Positions 1 through 8,269 of a stretch of DNA of 64,000 bases are shown here, piece after piece. This DNA comes from Lactiplantibacillus daowaiensis (GTDB lineage: Bacteria; Bacillota; Bacilli; Lactobacillales; Lactobacillaceae): positions 124,001-188,000 of the forward strand of contig NZ_BJDJ01000001.1 of the NCBI RefSeq assembly GCF_005405085.1. The letters are read 5' to 3'. Position numbers and translations under genes: made by a program. The notes beneath the pieces are model-generated. The model was not told the DNA's origin. It worked only from the letters and a program-made list of their open reading frames with translations, and did no database searches. Each line of letters starts with the position of its first letter. Position 1 is the first letter of the stretch.

Positions 1-236
1 TGGGTCGTTTTGACCACATAGCCTTTTTTGATCAGATTTTGGACGGCACGATAATTCGTCGTACGATCCATCTTCATCTGGTCGGCCAGTTGACTGAAAA
101 ATAGGCCGGGTTGTTCACAAATTCGAATCAAATAAATAAATTGATTATTATTGAGACCATATTGGGCAAAGCGTTGATTACCTTCGTTCATAATCACCCG
201 TGAAATCGTCCCCATTAATCTTAAGGTTGGAATCAT
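1..236 (-). CDS. MarR family transcriptional regulator (partial, C-terminus outside window)
   Basis: The first 78 codons of a winged-helix regulator are present and the frame runs off the left edge. The visible part has the usual MarR start: a dimerisation helix, then a helix-turn-helix reading FFSQLADQMKMDRTTNYRAV, followed by the start of the wing (KKGYVVKT). The ATG at 236 has an AGGAG about 9 bases upstream. A more distal ATG at 241 meets a stop at once. The gene is divergent from the acetyltransferase at 316, and the gap holds a perfect palindrome that is probably its operator. The ligand is unknown. Confidence 0.85.
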   Translation of the reverse strand, partial: MIPTLRLMGTISRVIMNEGNQRFAQYGLNNNQFIYLIRICEQPGLFFSQLADQMKMDRTTNYRAVQNLIKKGYVVKTT

Positions 237-256
237 CGCATAACGCTCCTATTTTT

Positions 257-272
257 GATTGCATATGCAATC
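257..272. promoter_or_regulatory. 16-bp perfect palindrome, likely MarR operator
   Basis: GATTGCATATGCAATC is a perfect inverted repeat centred between the MarR start (236) and the acetyltransferase start (316). MarR proteins usually bind such palindromes in the divergent promoter they control. Autoregulation plus control of the acetyltransferase is inferred. Confidence 0.6.
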
Positions 273-315
273 ATTAAGTGATAGACTTAAAAACATTCGA
301 AAGGAAGTGCTCCTA

Positions 316-741
316 ATGTGGCAAATTAAACGGTTTGCAGATCTAACGACCACTGAATTATACGCTATTTATCACTTGCGCGTCAAAACGTTCGTCGTTG
401 AACAAAATCGGGTCTACCAAGAAGTCGACGAAATCGACCAACAAGCCATTCATATTTTTAAAGTGCTTGATCATAAAATTGTTGCATATGCACGTGTTTT
501 TCAAGAAGGTGACCATTTATCGTTTGGTCGGGTCGTCGTCGATCAAATGCTGCGCGGTCAGCACTTGGGTGCCGACTTGATGGACCACGTCTTGGCGGTA
601 GCCCATGACCAGTTCCCACAAGAAACCATTCAAATCGAAGCCCAGATTCAAGTTCAAGACTTTTACAAACGCTATCAGTTTCAACCTGTTGGGGCGCCTT
701 TCTTATTCAACCACACCCCTCATATTAAAATGATCAAATAA
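316..741 (+). CDS. ElaA-type GNAT N-acetyltransferase
   Basis: This is a 141-residue GNAT-fold protein. The N-terminus (WQIKRFADLTTTELYAIYHL, then RVKTFVVEQ and YQEVDEID) is the ElaA signature, and the acetyl-CoA binding segment is seen around GRVVVDQMLRGQHLGADLM. The substrate of ElaA proteins is not firmly known. I chose the ATG at 316 because AAAGGAAG lies just upstream; the frame stays open back to 259, but that region overlaps the promoter and palindrome. A weak hairpin follows the stop. It is probably controlled by the divergent MarR gene. Confidence 0.85.
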   Translation: MWQIKRFADLTTTELYAIYHLRVKTFVVEQNRVYQEVDEIDQQAIHIFKVLDHKIVAYARVFQEGDHLSFGRVVVDQMLRGQHLGADLMDHVLAVAHDQFPQETIQIEAQIQVQDFYKRYQFQPVGAPFLFNHTPHIKMIK

Positions 742-830
742 ACGGACCAGCACCTCACCTCGAGATGCCGATCCGCTTTTTGATTGTTGCTAATTTAAAC
801 CCTTGTTTTCGCCCCACACATCTGTAAAAA

Positions 831-858
831 AAGAACGCGGCAAGTTGCACGCGTTCTT
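831..858 (-). terminator. Rho-independent terminator of ackA
   Basis: Arms AAGAACGCG/CGCGTTCTT with a 10-nt loop are followed on the minus strand by a run of T. It lies just beyond the ackA stop. Confidence 0.85.
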
Positions 859-873
859 CAAGTTTCATTTAAC

Positions 874-2082
874 TTATTTTGTCACTGGGGCCTTTTTCGT
901 CAAGCGGGCCACATCACGCACAATCATTAACTCTTCGTTCGTAGGGACAACTAACACATCAACGGGTGCGCCATCTTGATTGATGATTTGTTCCTTACCA
1001 TGAACGTTATTCTTGGCATCGTCAACCGTGATGCCAAAGTAGCCTAATTGATCAGCAATCTTGGCGCGCATCGCAACTGAGTTTTCACCAACCCCAGCCG
1101 TAAAGGCAATCGCATCAACGCCGCCCATTTCGGCAATGTAACTCCCAACATACTTCACAACGCGGTTCGCAAAAATATCTAATGCCAATTGAGCTAACCG
1201 GTTCGTATCTTTGGCTTCATCTAAGTCACGCATATCAGGTGACAAGCCTGAAATACCTAGTAACCCTGACTTATTGTTCAAAATATCAATAAAGTCCTGC
1301 ACATCTGAGATGCCTAAATGCCGCATCAAGAATGGAATCAAGGACGCATCGATATCCCCTGACCGGGTACTCATCGTGATCCCAGCTAGTGGGGTAAAGC
1401 CCATCGAGGTATCCACCGCCTTGCCGTGGTCAAAAGCGGTAATGGATGCCCCTGACCCTAGATGTAAGGTGATCAACTTCATGTCATTTAAGTCTTTGCC
1501 CAAAATTTCAGCTGTCCGGTGCGCAACATAACGATGACTCGTGCCATGGGCGCCATATTTTCGGGCCCCAAATTGCTTGTAATAGTCATAAGGGATGCTG
1601 TATAAGTAGTTCACTTCTGGCATCGTTGCATACAACGACGTATCAAAGACAGCCACTTGAACTGTTTTTGGTAACAGTTGTTGGAAGACTTCGATATAGT
1701 AAGCTTGCGTCGGGTTATGTAATGGCGCATATTCCGATAAGTCTTTGATTTGCTTCAAAGTCGTTGGGGTAATGATGACGGAATCCTTAAAGTTTTCCCC
1801 ACCAGCCACGATCCGGTGACCGATCCCGGTAATTTCACTCAAATGCGTCAAAATACCGTCACTCTTTAACCGCGTTAAGACCATCGCAGCCGCTTCTTGG
1901 GCATCGATTTGATCTCTAGTTTCAGACTGCTTTTCACCGCCAGCCTTTTGGATAACGAACTTTGATTGTGGTAACCCTAAGCGATCGACCATCCCGGATG
2001 CGATCACTTCTTCTTCTGGTAAACTAAATAACTTCCACTTTAACGTTGAACTACCAGCGTTAATTGCTAAAACTTTTGCCAT
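874..2082 (-). CDS. ackA: Acetate kinase
   Basis: This 402-residue enzyme makes ATP and acetate from acetyl phosphate and ADP in the cytoplasm, the last step of the phosphoketolase and pyruvate-to-acetate routes. Family marks include NAGSSTLKWKLF at the N-terminus (phosphate-binding loop), GHRIVAGGENF, FDTSLYATMPE, RKYGAHGTSHRYV and TLHLGSGAS, and length is normal. The start is ATG at 2082: the longer frame's first codons (ATGGAGGGAAAG) contain the GGAGGG ribosome site. Two cre-like sites lie 50-110 bases upstream, suggesting CcpA control. Other copies of ackA may exist outside the window. Confidence 0.97.
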   Translation of the reverse strand: MAKVLAINAGSSTLKWKLFSLPEEEVIASGMVDRLGLPQSKFVIQKAGGEKQSETRDQIDAQEAAAMVLTRLKSDGILTHLSEITGIGHRIVAGGENFKDSVIITPTTLKQIKDLSEYAPLHNPTQAYYIEVFQQLLPKTVQVAVFDTSLYATMPEVNYLYSIPYDYYKQFGARKYGAHGTSHRYVAHRTAEILGKDLNDMKLITLHLGSGASITAFDHGKAVDTSMGFTPLAGITMSTRSGDIDASLIPFLMRHLGISDVQDFIDILNNKSGLLGISGLSPDMRDLDEAKDTNRLAQLALDIFANRVVKYVGSYIAEMGGVDAIAFTAGVGENSVAMRAKIADQLGYFGITVDDAKNNVHGKEQIINQDGAPVDVLVVPTNEELMIVRDVARLTKKAPVTK

Positions 2083-2130
2083 TTTCTTTCCCTCCATTTT
2101 CTCGCGTGCTTACTGTAAGTGTAACCAATA

Positions 2131-2190
2131 TTGAATGCGCTTTCAAGGACTGAATGAAAAAGCTTGTCTTTTTCTTGAAAGCGGCTTCAT
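2131..2190 (-). promoter_or_regulatory. Two cre-like CcpA sites upstream of ackA
   Basis: TTGAATGCGCTTTCAA (2131-2146) and TTGAAAGCGGCTTCAT (2175-2190) both match the catabolite-responsive element pattern with a central CG. In Gram-positive bacteria CcpA often activates ackA from upstream sites. Activation here is inferred. Confidence 0.65.
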
Positions 2191-2288
2191 TTTCATTAAA
2201 AATCAACTGATTTTGCACGCATATCATTTTATTCAATCGCCACAGCGGGCGTATAATAAAGGTAGTCAAAGATAAGGCGGTGAGTCAT

Positions 2289-2651
2289 ATGACCTCAAAA
2301 TTCACTTGGACCTTGAGTCACCTTTTTGCCACGCTGTTACTCATTATCGGTAGTGGCTTGTTGCTTTGGACTCTTAGTACAAACTTCGGCACCCATTTGA
2401 GCGTTGACGCCACGGTGACCGCTGGTATGTTAGGTCTGGCCGGATTGGTCTTTTTACACCCCATTCCGTTTAATATCCTAGCACCGGCCATTGGGATTAT
2501 CAGTTTAACGCTCGGTTACGCTACTTTTTATAGCACGGCTCATTCTTGGCTCAGTGCCAGTATCGCCGTCATCGTCATGGTAGCCATCTTAAGTTATGGT
2601 TTTAATCTCCGACGGGCCTTACGCCAACGCCACAACCAATGGCCAGCTTAA
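2289..2651 (+). CDS. Small four-helix membrane protein, function unknown
   Basis: A 120-residue hydrophobic protein with about four membrane segments (around residues 8-26, 40-60, 62-80 and 84-103) and a basic tail (RRALRQRHNQ), suggesting a cytoplasmic C-terminus. I do not recognise a family. The ATG at 2289 is preceded by AAGGCGGTGAG; an in-frame GTG at 2280 lies inside that site. It is monocistronic: divergent from ackA and closed by the terminator at 2672. Confidence 0.65.
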   Translation: MTSKFTWTLSHLFATLLLIIGSGLLLWTLSTNFGTHLSVDATVTAGMLGLAGLVFLHPIPFNILAPAIGIISLTLGYATFYSTAHSWLSASIAVIVMVAILSYGFNLRRALRQRHNQWPA

Positions 2652-2671
2652 TCTTGTTGCAATCCCCCCAA

Positions 2672-2710
2672 CGGTGGGCTGATAGCTTCCTATCACCTAC
2701 CGCTTTTTTT
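2672..2710 (+). terminator. Rho-independent terminator
   Basis: An imperfect stem (CGGTGGG..TGATAG with CTATCA.CCTACCG) is followed by seven T. It closes the small membrane protein gene. Confidence 0.8.
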
Positions 2711-2788
2711 GTGCCCGCATACAGACAAACTCGAACGTCTGTTTTATAATTAAAACCGATTTGTTTTTTACGGAAAGGAGGCCCCACC

Positions 2789-5185
2789 ATGCCGACCAAA
2801 ATCGGAATTCGCCAATTAGTCGAGTTCGTCTTACGCAAAGGCGATTTAATTGAAGTTAAGAATAGTCAAAATACGGCCCAACAAGGCGCAAAGATTCATC
2901 GCCAACTTCAAGGTACTCGTTCCGAAGCTTATCAAAGCGAAGTTTATCTAAAAAAGACGGTCACCATGAATGGGGCCGACTACGTGATTGCGGGACGCGC
3001 TGACGGGATCCAAACCACTGATGACGGGATTTTGATTGAGGAAATCAAGACTTCCGACCAAGCCTTTGAAGACTTAACTGATAATACCCGGGACTTATAC
3101 TGGGGCCAAGTCAAAGTCTATGGTTATTTGTGCTTACAAGATCATCCCGAACTGGACCAAATCACCTTACAACTAACTTATGACCAAGTTGATGTTGAAA
3201 AAATCACGATCACTAAACACGTGCTGACACGGGCCGAACTCGACACCTTTTTTAAAGACCTGATTACGGAATACGAGTATTGGTTGACGTTACGGGCGGA
3301 TTTGCGGGTCCGACGCAACCAGTCGATCACTGATTTGCCATTTCCATTTCCAGCATATCGGGCCGGTCAACGTGACTTAGCGGTCGCTGTTTATAAAACG
3401 ATCCGGCTCAAAAAGCGGCTCTTCGTCGAAGCCCCAACTGGAACTGGCAAGACGATTTCAACGTTATTTCCGGCTATTAAAGCCTTAGGCGAAGACGAAA
3501 TCGAACGACTCTTTTACTTGACCGCCAAACAAAGTACCCGTCATGTCGCCGAAGAAGGCATCGCCTTAATGAGTCGAGACGGCTTACGCTTAAAAAGCAT
3601 CACCCTAACGGCTAAAGATCAAATTCGCTTCCCAGAAGAACAAGCGGTGCCACCAGAAGAAAATCCCTTTATGATTGGTTACTATGACCGCTTAAAACCG
3701 GCTTTGAAGGATCTGTTAACTAATGAGGACCAACTAACTAGACCCGTGATCGAGCAATACGCGCGCAAGCACACGGTCGATCCATTTGAATTTTCACTCG
3801 ACGCGTCCTTATTTTGTGATGTCGTCATTTGCGATTATAACTACCTATTTGATCCCCTGGTTTACTTACAACGCTTCTTTAGTGAAAGTGACGATGACAA
3901 CTTTTTCTTGATCGATGAAGTCCACAATCTCGTCAGTCGGGCCCGGGATATGTATTCAGCGACAATCAACGATCAGCCGATCGCCCCGTTACTGAAGTTA
4001 GCCAAACCCGACAAGTCACAAGCAAGCGACGACTTACAACAAGCGCTCAAAAAAGTCCGCCGTAGCTTTAATCGCTTACGCCGGGTCTTAACGGATGATG
4101 GCAAAACCGAATTACTCGCACCAGAGCCACCCGAAAGTTTGCTGCGAACGTTACGCAACTTTAACGAATTCATGGGTGATTGGTTGGCTAAACAAGCCCC
4201 ATCGCCATTATTAGACGCCGCCAGAGCTTATTTTTTTGATTGTCTGACTTTTGTTAAGATTGGTGATCTCTATGATGGCAGTTATCAGACACGGATCGTC
4301 TCAGACGGGCATCATGTAACGGTCAAAGAATTGTGCTTAGATCCCAGTGATTTCTTGAATCGTTCTTTAGAGCTAGGCGCTGGGGCAGTGTTATTTTCCG
4401 CCACCTTATCACCTATGTCGTATTATCAGACGGTCTTAGGTGGGACGGCTAACAGCTTGGCGTATCAGTTGCCATCACCATTTCCACCTAAGCATCAAGC
4501 GATTTTAGTCACGCAATATGTCCAGACGACCTATCACGAGCGCCCGCATAATGAGGCCGCAATCGTCGCCAGTTTGAACGCCTTAGTCAGCGCAAAGACT
4601 GGTAATTATTTGGTTTTCTTACCCTCATATGGTTATTTGACCCAAATTAAAGCAGCCTTTGAAACGGCCTATCCAGCAATTGCGACTACCGTCCAAGCTG
4701 CCGCGATGGATGCGCAAGCACGGCAGGACTTCTTGGATCAATTTCAGGCCAATACTAATCAAACGTTGGTCGGCTTTTGCGTGTTAGGCGGCATCTTTTC
4801 AGAAGGCATCGACTTACGGGGGGATCGCTTAATTGGCGTAGCCATCGTTAGCGTCGGCTTACCGGGCATCAACCCAGAAACGAACTTGATTCGCGACTAC
4901 TATGACCACGAAAATGGCCAAGGCTTTGCTTACGCGTATCAACTGCCCGGGATGAACAACGTCTTGCAAGCCGCGGGCCGGTTGATTCGCAGTAGTCATG
5001 ATACCGGGATCGTCTTATTACTTGATCAGCGCTTTGCCAGTCGGCGCTACACAGACTTGTTTCCACCCCACTGGCAATATTACCAAACGATCCAATCAGT
5101 GCCGCAGTTGACGGCCACGATTCAAAACTTTTGGCACCAATTAGCGGAGGCTCCAGATGAAAACGAAACTCACAAAACAACTTGA
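2789..5185 (+). CDS. Fusion of PD-(D/E)XK nuclease-like domain and XPD/DinG-type helicase
   Basis: A 798-residue protein. Residues ~1-170 form a PD-(D/E)XK fold with GRADG (D72) and E85-I-K87. Residues ~185-785 are a superfamily-2 XPD/DinG-like helicase: APTGTGKT (215-222), DEVH (376-379), SATLSP, and QAAGRLIRSS near the C-terminus. Relatives carry a four-cysteine Fe-S cluster between the Walker motifs. Here the expected positions appear as R280, V287, N292 and D331, so the cluster seems lost. Start ATG has GGAAAGGAGG upstream. The next gene starts inside the 3' end, so the two are translationally coupled. A DNA repair or defence role is inferred. Confidence 0.85.
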   Translation: MPTKIGIRQLVEFVLRKGDLIEVKNSQNTAQQGAKIHRQLQGTRSEAYQSEVYLKKTVTMNGADYVIAGRADGIQTTDDGILIEEIKTSDQAFEDLTDNTRDLYWGQVKVYGYLCLQDHPELDQITLQLTYDQVDVEKITITKHVLTRAELDTFFKDLITEYEYWLTLRADLRVRRNQSITDLPFPFPAYRAGQRDLAVAVYKTIRLKKRLFVEAPTGTGKTISTLFPAIKALGEDEIERLFYLTAKQSTRHVAEEGIALMSRDGLRLKSITLTAKDQIRFPEEQAVPPEENPFMIGYYDRLKPALKDLLTNEDQLTRPVIEQYARKHTVDPFEFSLDASLFCDVVICDYNYLFDPLVYLQRFFSESDDDNFFLIDEVHNLVSRARDMYSATINDQPIAPLLKLAKPDKSQASDDLQQALKKVRRSFNRLRRVLTDDGKTELLAPEPPESLLRTLRNFNEFMGDWLAKQAPSPLLDAARAYFFDCLTFVKIGDLYDGSYQTRIVSDGHHVTVKELCLDPSDFLNRSLELGAGAVLFSATLSPMSYYQTVLGGTANSLAYQLPSPFPPKHQAILVTQYVQTTYHERPHNEAAIVASLNALVSAKTGNYLVFLPSYGYLTQIKAAFETAYPAIATTVQAAAMDAQARQDFLDQFQANTNQTLVGFCVLGGIFSEGIDLRGDRLIGVAIVSVGLPGINPETNLIRDYYDHENGQGFAYAYQLPGMNNVLQAAGRLIRSSHDTGIVLLLDQRFASRRYTDLFPPHWQYYQTIQSVPQLTATIQNFWHQLAEAPDENETHKTT

Positions 5186-5873
5186 AAGTACCCTCTACCA
5201 GTATTGCCTTGAACAAGGCGCCTACGTCGTTGAAGAAGTCTCGATGCCGGACAAACAAGGCATCGTGGATACGTTAAGTTACCAACAATTACCCGATGGC
5301 CAATTAGAATGGCGTTGTTACGAATTGAAAGTCACTAAGGCTGACTTTCATTCCAAAGCCAAGCTCTCTTTTATCGGTAACTACAATTACTTCGTCTTAC
5401 CCCAAGCACTCTATACCGAAGTTGCTGCTGAAATTCCAGATCATATCGGCGTCTTGATTTATCGGGCCTTTGATCAAAAGGCGATGGACTTGGCACCTCA
5501 AGCTTTGCGGGCACCTGGATTTTTAACTGTCGCAAAAAAAGCCCAGCGTCAAGATTTACAAGTCGACGAAACGGCCTTAACCAGTCACTTTGTGGCCTCA
5601 CTATTTCGCGAAGTCGATAAAGCTAAACGCGTCCAAAAAGGCCTACAGCTCTACACGGACGACCAATTATTTAAAGCCCTCAAGAAACGTTCCCAAGTCG
5701 GTTATGACGTCTATGACCCCGACCACAACTTATACGACCGGTTTGTCGCTGATCTGCAAACGGATGCCGTTGACGCTTTGCAAGCTGAACTTGATGCACG
5801 TAATGCTGAATATCAAGCCTTACAACTGAAATATCGGGCGCACGTTCATCCTAATCTGGAGGACCAAATTTGA
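5157..5873 (+). CDS. MmcB-like PD-(D/E)XK protein, putative nuclease
   Basis: A 238-residue protein. Residues ~20-100 resemble the MmcB-type restriction-like fold: GIVDTLSY supplies a conserved Asp, then CYELKVTKADF gives the E-x-K pair, and KLSFIGNYNYFVLP matches the 'K..Y..Y.D.Y.FV.P' pattern. The C-terminus (from about residue 205) is predicted coiled coil (DALQAELDARNAEYQALQ). ATG 5157 follows GGAGG inside the helicase gene (29-nt overlap), and its stop overlaps the next start. Fold assignment is moderate and substrate unknown. Confidence 0.65.
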   Translation: MKTKLTKQLESTLYQYCLEQGAYVVEEVSMPDKQGIVDTLSYQQLPDGQLEWRCYELKVTKADFHSKAKLSFIGNYNYFVLPQALYTEVAAEIPDHIGVLIYRAFDQKAMDLAPQALRAPGFLTVAKKAQRQDLQVDETALTSHFVASLFREVDKAKRVQKGLQLYTDDQLFKALKKRSQVGYDVYDPDHNLYDRFVADLQTDAVDALQAELDARNAEYQALQLKYRAHVHPNLEDQI

Positions 5874-6802
5874 CAACTTATTATCCCTATTTACGCGGCC
5901 GGATGTATGACTTACTGGCCCTCAAAGCGCTCGCCGAGCAACAACAGCTAGGGCCACATATCGTGCCAATTATCGAACCAGTCCGCGACTCTAAAGAATT
6001 ACTGGCCACGGTCAACGCGTTAATCGCCGCCCAGCAACCGTTCAGTGTGATCACCAATCCACAAGTCAGTGTGTATGGTTTAAATGATACTAAGTTATAT
6101 CCACTACCTGATTTAACGGCGGTGCCGTTCTTTCACCCTAGCGCCATTTTAGCCGCCGACTTTAGTACGACTTTTTTAACCACGGGTTCCCACCAGACCA
6201 GCCTCTTAATTGCGCCCAACTATGCGTTACTGGCAGCCTATCACCAGAGTCGCATCTTACAACAAGTCAGTGGCATCTTGATTCCAGATGAAGCCCGTTT
6301 GCGCGCACTTGCTGGGCCACGGGCCATTAGTCTGACGGATCCAATGCCATTCTTAAAACATGTCGAAGACTACGGGCAATTGACGGATGAATTCTTTGCG
6401 CCCGCTAACTGGGCTTACCAACTCAATGGGCAGCGCGGTTTTGGCGATTATTCAATGGTTGGCCAACCCTACTTCGACAAAGGCTGGGCGTCACGAGCCA
6501 TCGCGATTCATCTCATTTATGTCACCGCCGATGGTAGTTTGCGACTGCATCACTTTGTCTCCGATAGTAATGCGTCGATGCGCGGTCAAAAGCAAAAGTT
6601 CTTCGAAGCCTTGCACAAACTCACAACTTGGGCACCAGACCATTTACACGGTCTTAATGCCACGCCGGCGTTAGCGACCTTATTGGCTTATGCCACCCAA
6701 GATAAATTTCCAGGGTTAGGCAACGTCAAAAAATTGTCGTTGATGCATCACTTTCAATTAATGCACCGCTTACTAGCCTTAGATACGACACCAACCGATT
6801 GA
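5870..6802 (+). CDS. sce7725-like protein of unknown function
   Basis: A 310-residue protein beginning with TTYYPYLRGRMYDLLALKAL and then VPIIEPVR and FSVITNPQ, which I associate with the sce7725 family, an uncharacterised group often encoded beside sce7726 proteins. There is no signal peptide or membrane segment. Translation starts at TTG 5870 after GGAGG, overlapping the previous stop by 4 nt, so all three genes form one coupled operon. A conserved role with the neighbouring nuclease-like protein is inferred from this coupling. Family recall is from memory. Confidence 0.6.
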   Translation: MTTYYPYLRGRMYDLLALKALAEQQQLGPHIVPIIEPVRDSKELLATVNALIAAQQPFSVITNPQVSVYGLNDTKLYPLPDLTAVPFFHPSAILAADFSTTFLTTGSHQTSLLIAPNYALLAAYHQSRILQQVSGILIPDEARLRALAGPRAISLTDPMPFLKHVEDYGQLTDEFFAPANWAYQLNGQRGFGDYSMVGQPYFDKGWASRAIAIHLIYVTADGSLRLHHFVSDSNASMRGQKQKFFEALHKLTTWAPDHLHGLNATPALATLLAYATQDKFPGLGNVKKLSLMHHFQLMHRLLALDTTPTD

Positions 6803-6850
6803 CAGCGCTTAATGTGCTATACTTGAGCTCTACATAGAGGAGGAGTTTTT

Positions 6851-7222
6851 ATGGCTTCAGCATTCAGAGAAACATGGGATTATTTTAAAGATGATTGGCT
6901 CACACATCATTCAAAAGTCACGACGACTTATGATGGCGTCTGGCTTCAAAGCGGTAAACACGACCACATCGTGTTAGGTTTGACTGATGACACTAAAACA
7001 ACTTTGGGTACCATCACGGCTATCACCTATCCTAGTAATCAGACCAGCTTGCAAGCTGGTGCTGTCTTGGCCACCTTGACGGGAACCCAAGCCACCATCA
7101 CGCTTAAAGTTCCAGTCGGTGGAACTGTCATCGGTTATAATACCGACTTGCAAGCCCAACCCGACCAAAGCAATCACCAAAAAATGGCCAAGAACTGGTT
7201 GGTCGAATTGCAAGGTGATTAA
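6851..7222 (+). CDS. GcvH-like (glycine cleavage H) protein lacking the lipoyl lysine
   Basis: A 123-residue biotinyl/lipoyl-like domain protein. The C-terminal half, GGTVIGYNTDLQAQPD then NWLVEL, matches H-protein (GxVxxxNxxLxxxP...W). In true H-proteins the lipoylated Lys lies eight residues before the conserved Pro of the 'PVSG' turn. Here that position is Gln80 (TQATITLKVPVGG), so normal lipoylation is not possible. No gcvT or gcvP is in the window. An extended -10 (TGC TATACT, 6815-6823) and a strong AGAGGAGGAG precede the ATG, and a terminator follows, so it is transcribed alone. Function unknown. Confidence 0.65.
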   Translation: MASAFRETWDYFKDDWLTHHSKVTTTYDGVWLQSGKHDHIVLGLTDDTKTTLGTITAITYPSNQTSLQAGAVLATLTGTQATITLKVPVGGTVIGYNTDLQAQPDQSNHQKMAKNWLVELQGD

Positions 7223-7337
7223 TTCTTAAGTCCATTAATTACTAAAAATAAGTCAATTTAAAACGATGTAATCGGTTGCAAGTCCAATGAATACAATCAT
7301 ATTTATGAGAATGTTCGTTGACCGCAACAGACTACTA

Positions 7338-7377
7338 AGCCGCTCACCGTGCAAAACGCACGGTGGGCGGCTTTTTT
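7338..7377 (+). terminator. Strong Rho-independent terminator
   Basis: AGCCGCTCACCGTGC pairs with GCACGGTGGGCGGCT across an AAAAC loop, followed by a T-run. It ends the GcvH-like transcript. Confidence 0.9.
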
Positions 7378-7380
7378 GTA

Positions 7381-7400
7381 AAGCGCGGTCTACCGCGCTT
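7381..7400. repeat. Short inverted repeat in LysM upstream region
   Basis: AAGCGCGGT and ACCGCGCTT are 9-bp arms separated by 2 nt, directly behind the terminator. The rest of 7401-7487 is AT-rich with nothing recognised. Confidence 0.5.
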
Positions 7401-7487
7401 ACGCGTTAATTTTAATAATAATTAAATGAATTTATTAACCGATTATCTCATCTTTTCCAGTGAGTCGACCTGATTTCGGCTTTAAAT

Positions 7488-7581
7488 ATTACGGAATATT
7501 ACAAGAAATCCCTTATATTACAAAAAGCCACCAATTTCGTAAAATAACTGCTATTCGTTTGTCACACTGCCCAGTTATACT
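7488..7581 (+). promoter_or_regulatory. Promoter of first LysM gene with three ATTACA-type boxes
   Basis: Boxes ATTACG (7488), ATTACA (7498) and ATTACA (7517) precede a -10 TATACT at 7576, with no good -35. The same boxes with the same spacings (10, 19 and 59 bases) recur before the second LysM gene, so they are likely activator sites. The complement, TGTAAT, resembles a WalR half-site, but pairs are spaced 10 rather than 11. Confidence 0.65.
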
Positions 7582-7663
7582 AGTCCCAGATAAGTTGCTT
7601 AGCGAGCAATTCGGGGGCTAAGCAAAAAATTCGGAAATTAAAAAAACAGGAGTGTACATTACT

Positions 7664-8224
7664 TTGAAAATTAAGAGTGCCTTATTATCAACCGTTGCAG
7701 CGGCGTCTGGTCTTTTAGCTTTAGGAGCAACTGCTAACGCAGCTACTGTCACAGTTAAAAGCGGCGACACTGTTTCTAAGATTGCGCGTACCCACAAGAC
7801 AACCATTTCTGCCATTGAAAAAGCTAACCATTTAAAAAACGTTAACTTGATCTATGTTGGTCAACAATTGACCGTTAATGGTGACAGTGACACTACTAGT
7901 GCAACAACTAGTACCACGCAAGCTAGTGCCAACACAACCACGACTCAAGCGACAACGAACACGACTAGCCAAAGCACGACGACTGCCAGTGCAACTAATA
8001 GTTCTGACAGCTCAGCTAAAGCTTGGATCGCCAACAAAGAATCTGGTGGCTCATACAGTGCCCGCAACGGCCAATATATTGGGAAATACCAATTAAGTTC
8101 ATCTTACTTAAACGGTGATTACTCTGCTGCCAACCAAGAAAAAGTTGCCAATAGTTATGTCGCTTCACGTTATGGGTCATGGTCAGCGGCCAAAGCTCAC
8201 TGGGAAGCAAACGGCTGGTACTAA
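7664..8224 (+). CDS. Secreted LysM protein with C-terminal transglycosylase-like domain (paralogue 1)
   Basis: A 186-residue exported protein: signal peptide ending near TANA, one LysM domain (VTVKSGDTVSKIARTHK...VGQQLTV) for peptidoglycan binding, a Ser/Thr-rich linker, and a C-terminal lysozyme-like module (AWIANKESGGSYSARNGQY...YGSWSAAKAHW) as in Apf-type aggregation-promoting factors and resuscitation-type transglycosylases. The catalytic Glu would be in NKESGG. The start is TTG 7664, at the right distance from AGGAG and aligned with the paralogue's ATG; the upstream GTG (7652) is inside the ribosome site. Confidence 0.9.
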   Translation: MKIKSALLSTVAAASGLLALGATANAATVTVKSGDTVSKIARTHKTTISAIEKANHLKNVNLIYVGQQLTVNGDSDTTSATTSTTQASANTTTTQATTNTTSQSTTTASATNSSDSSAKAWIANKESGGSYSARNGQYIGKYQLSSSYLNGDYSAANQEKVANSYVASRYGSWSAAKAHWEANGWY

Positions 8225-8245
8225 ACTTAAATCGAATGCACTAAA

Positions 8246-8269
8246 AGCAACGCGTTGGCGTTGCTTTTT
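8246..8269 (+). terminator. Terminator of first LysM gene
   Basis: AGCAACGC/GCGTTGCT with GTTG loop, then T-run. Confidence 0.85.

Noticed and set aside
4869-5258. 129-codon minus-strand frame across the helicase and nuclease genes
   Set aside because: Antisense shadow of two well-supported coupled genes, with no ribosome site.
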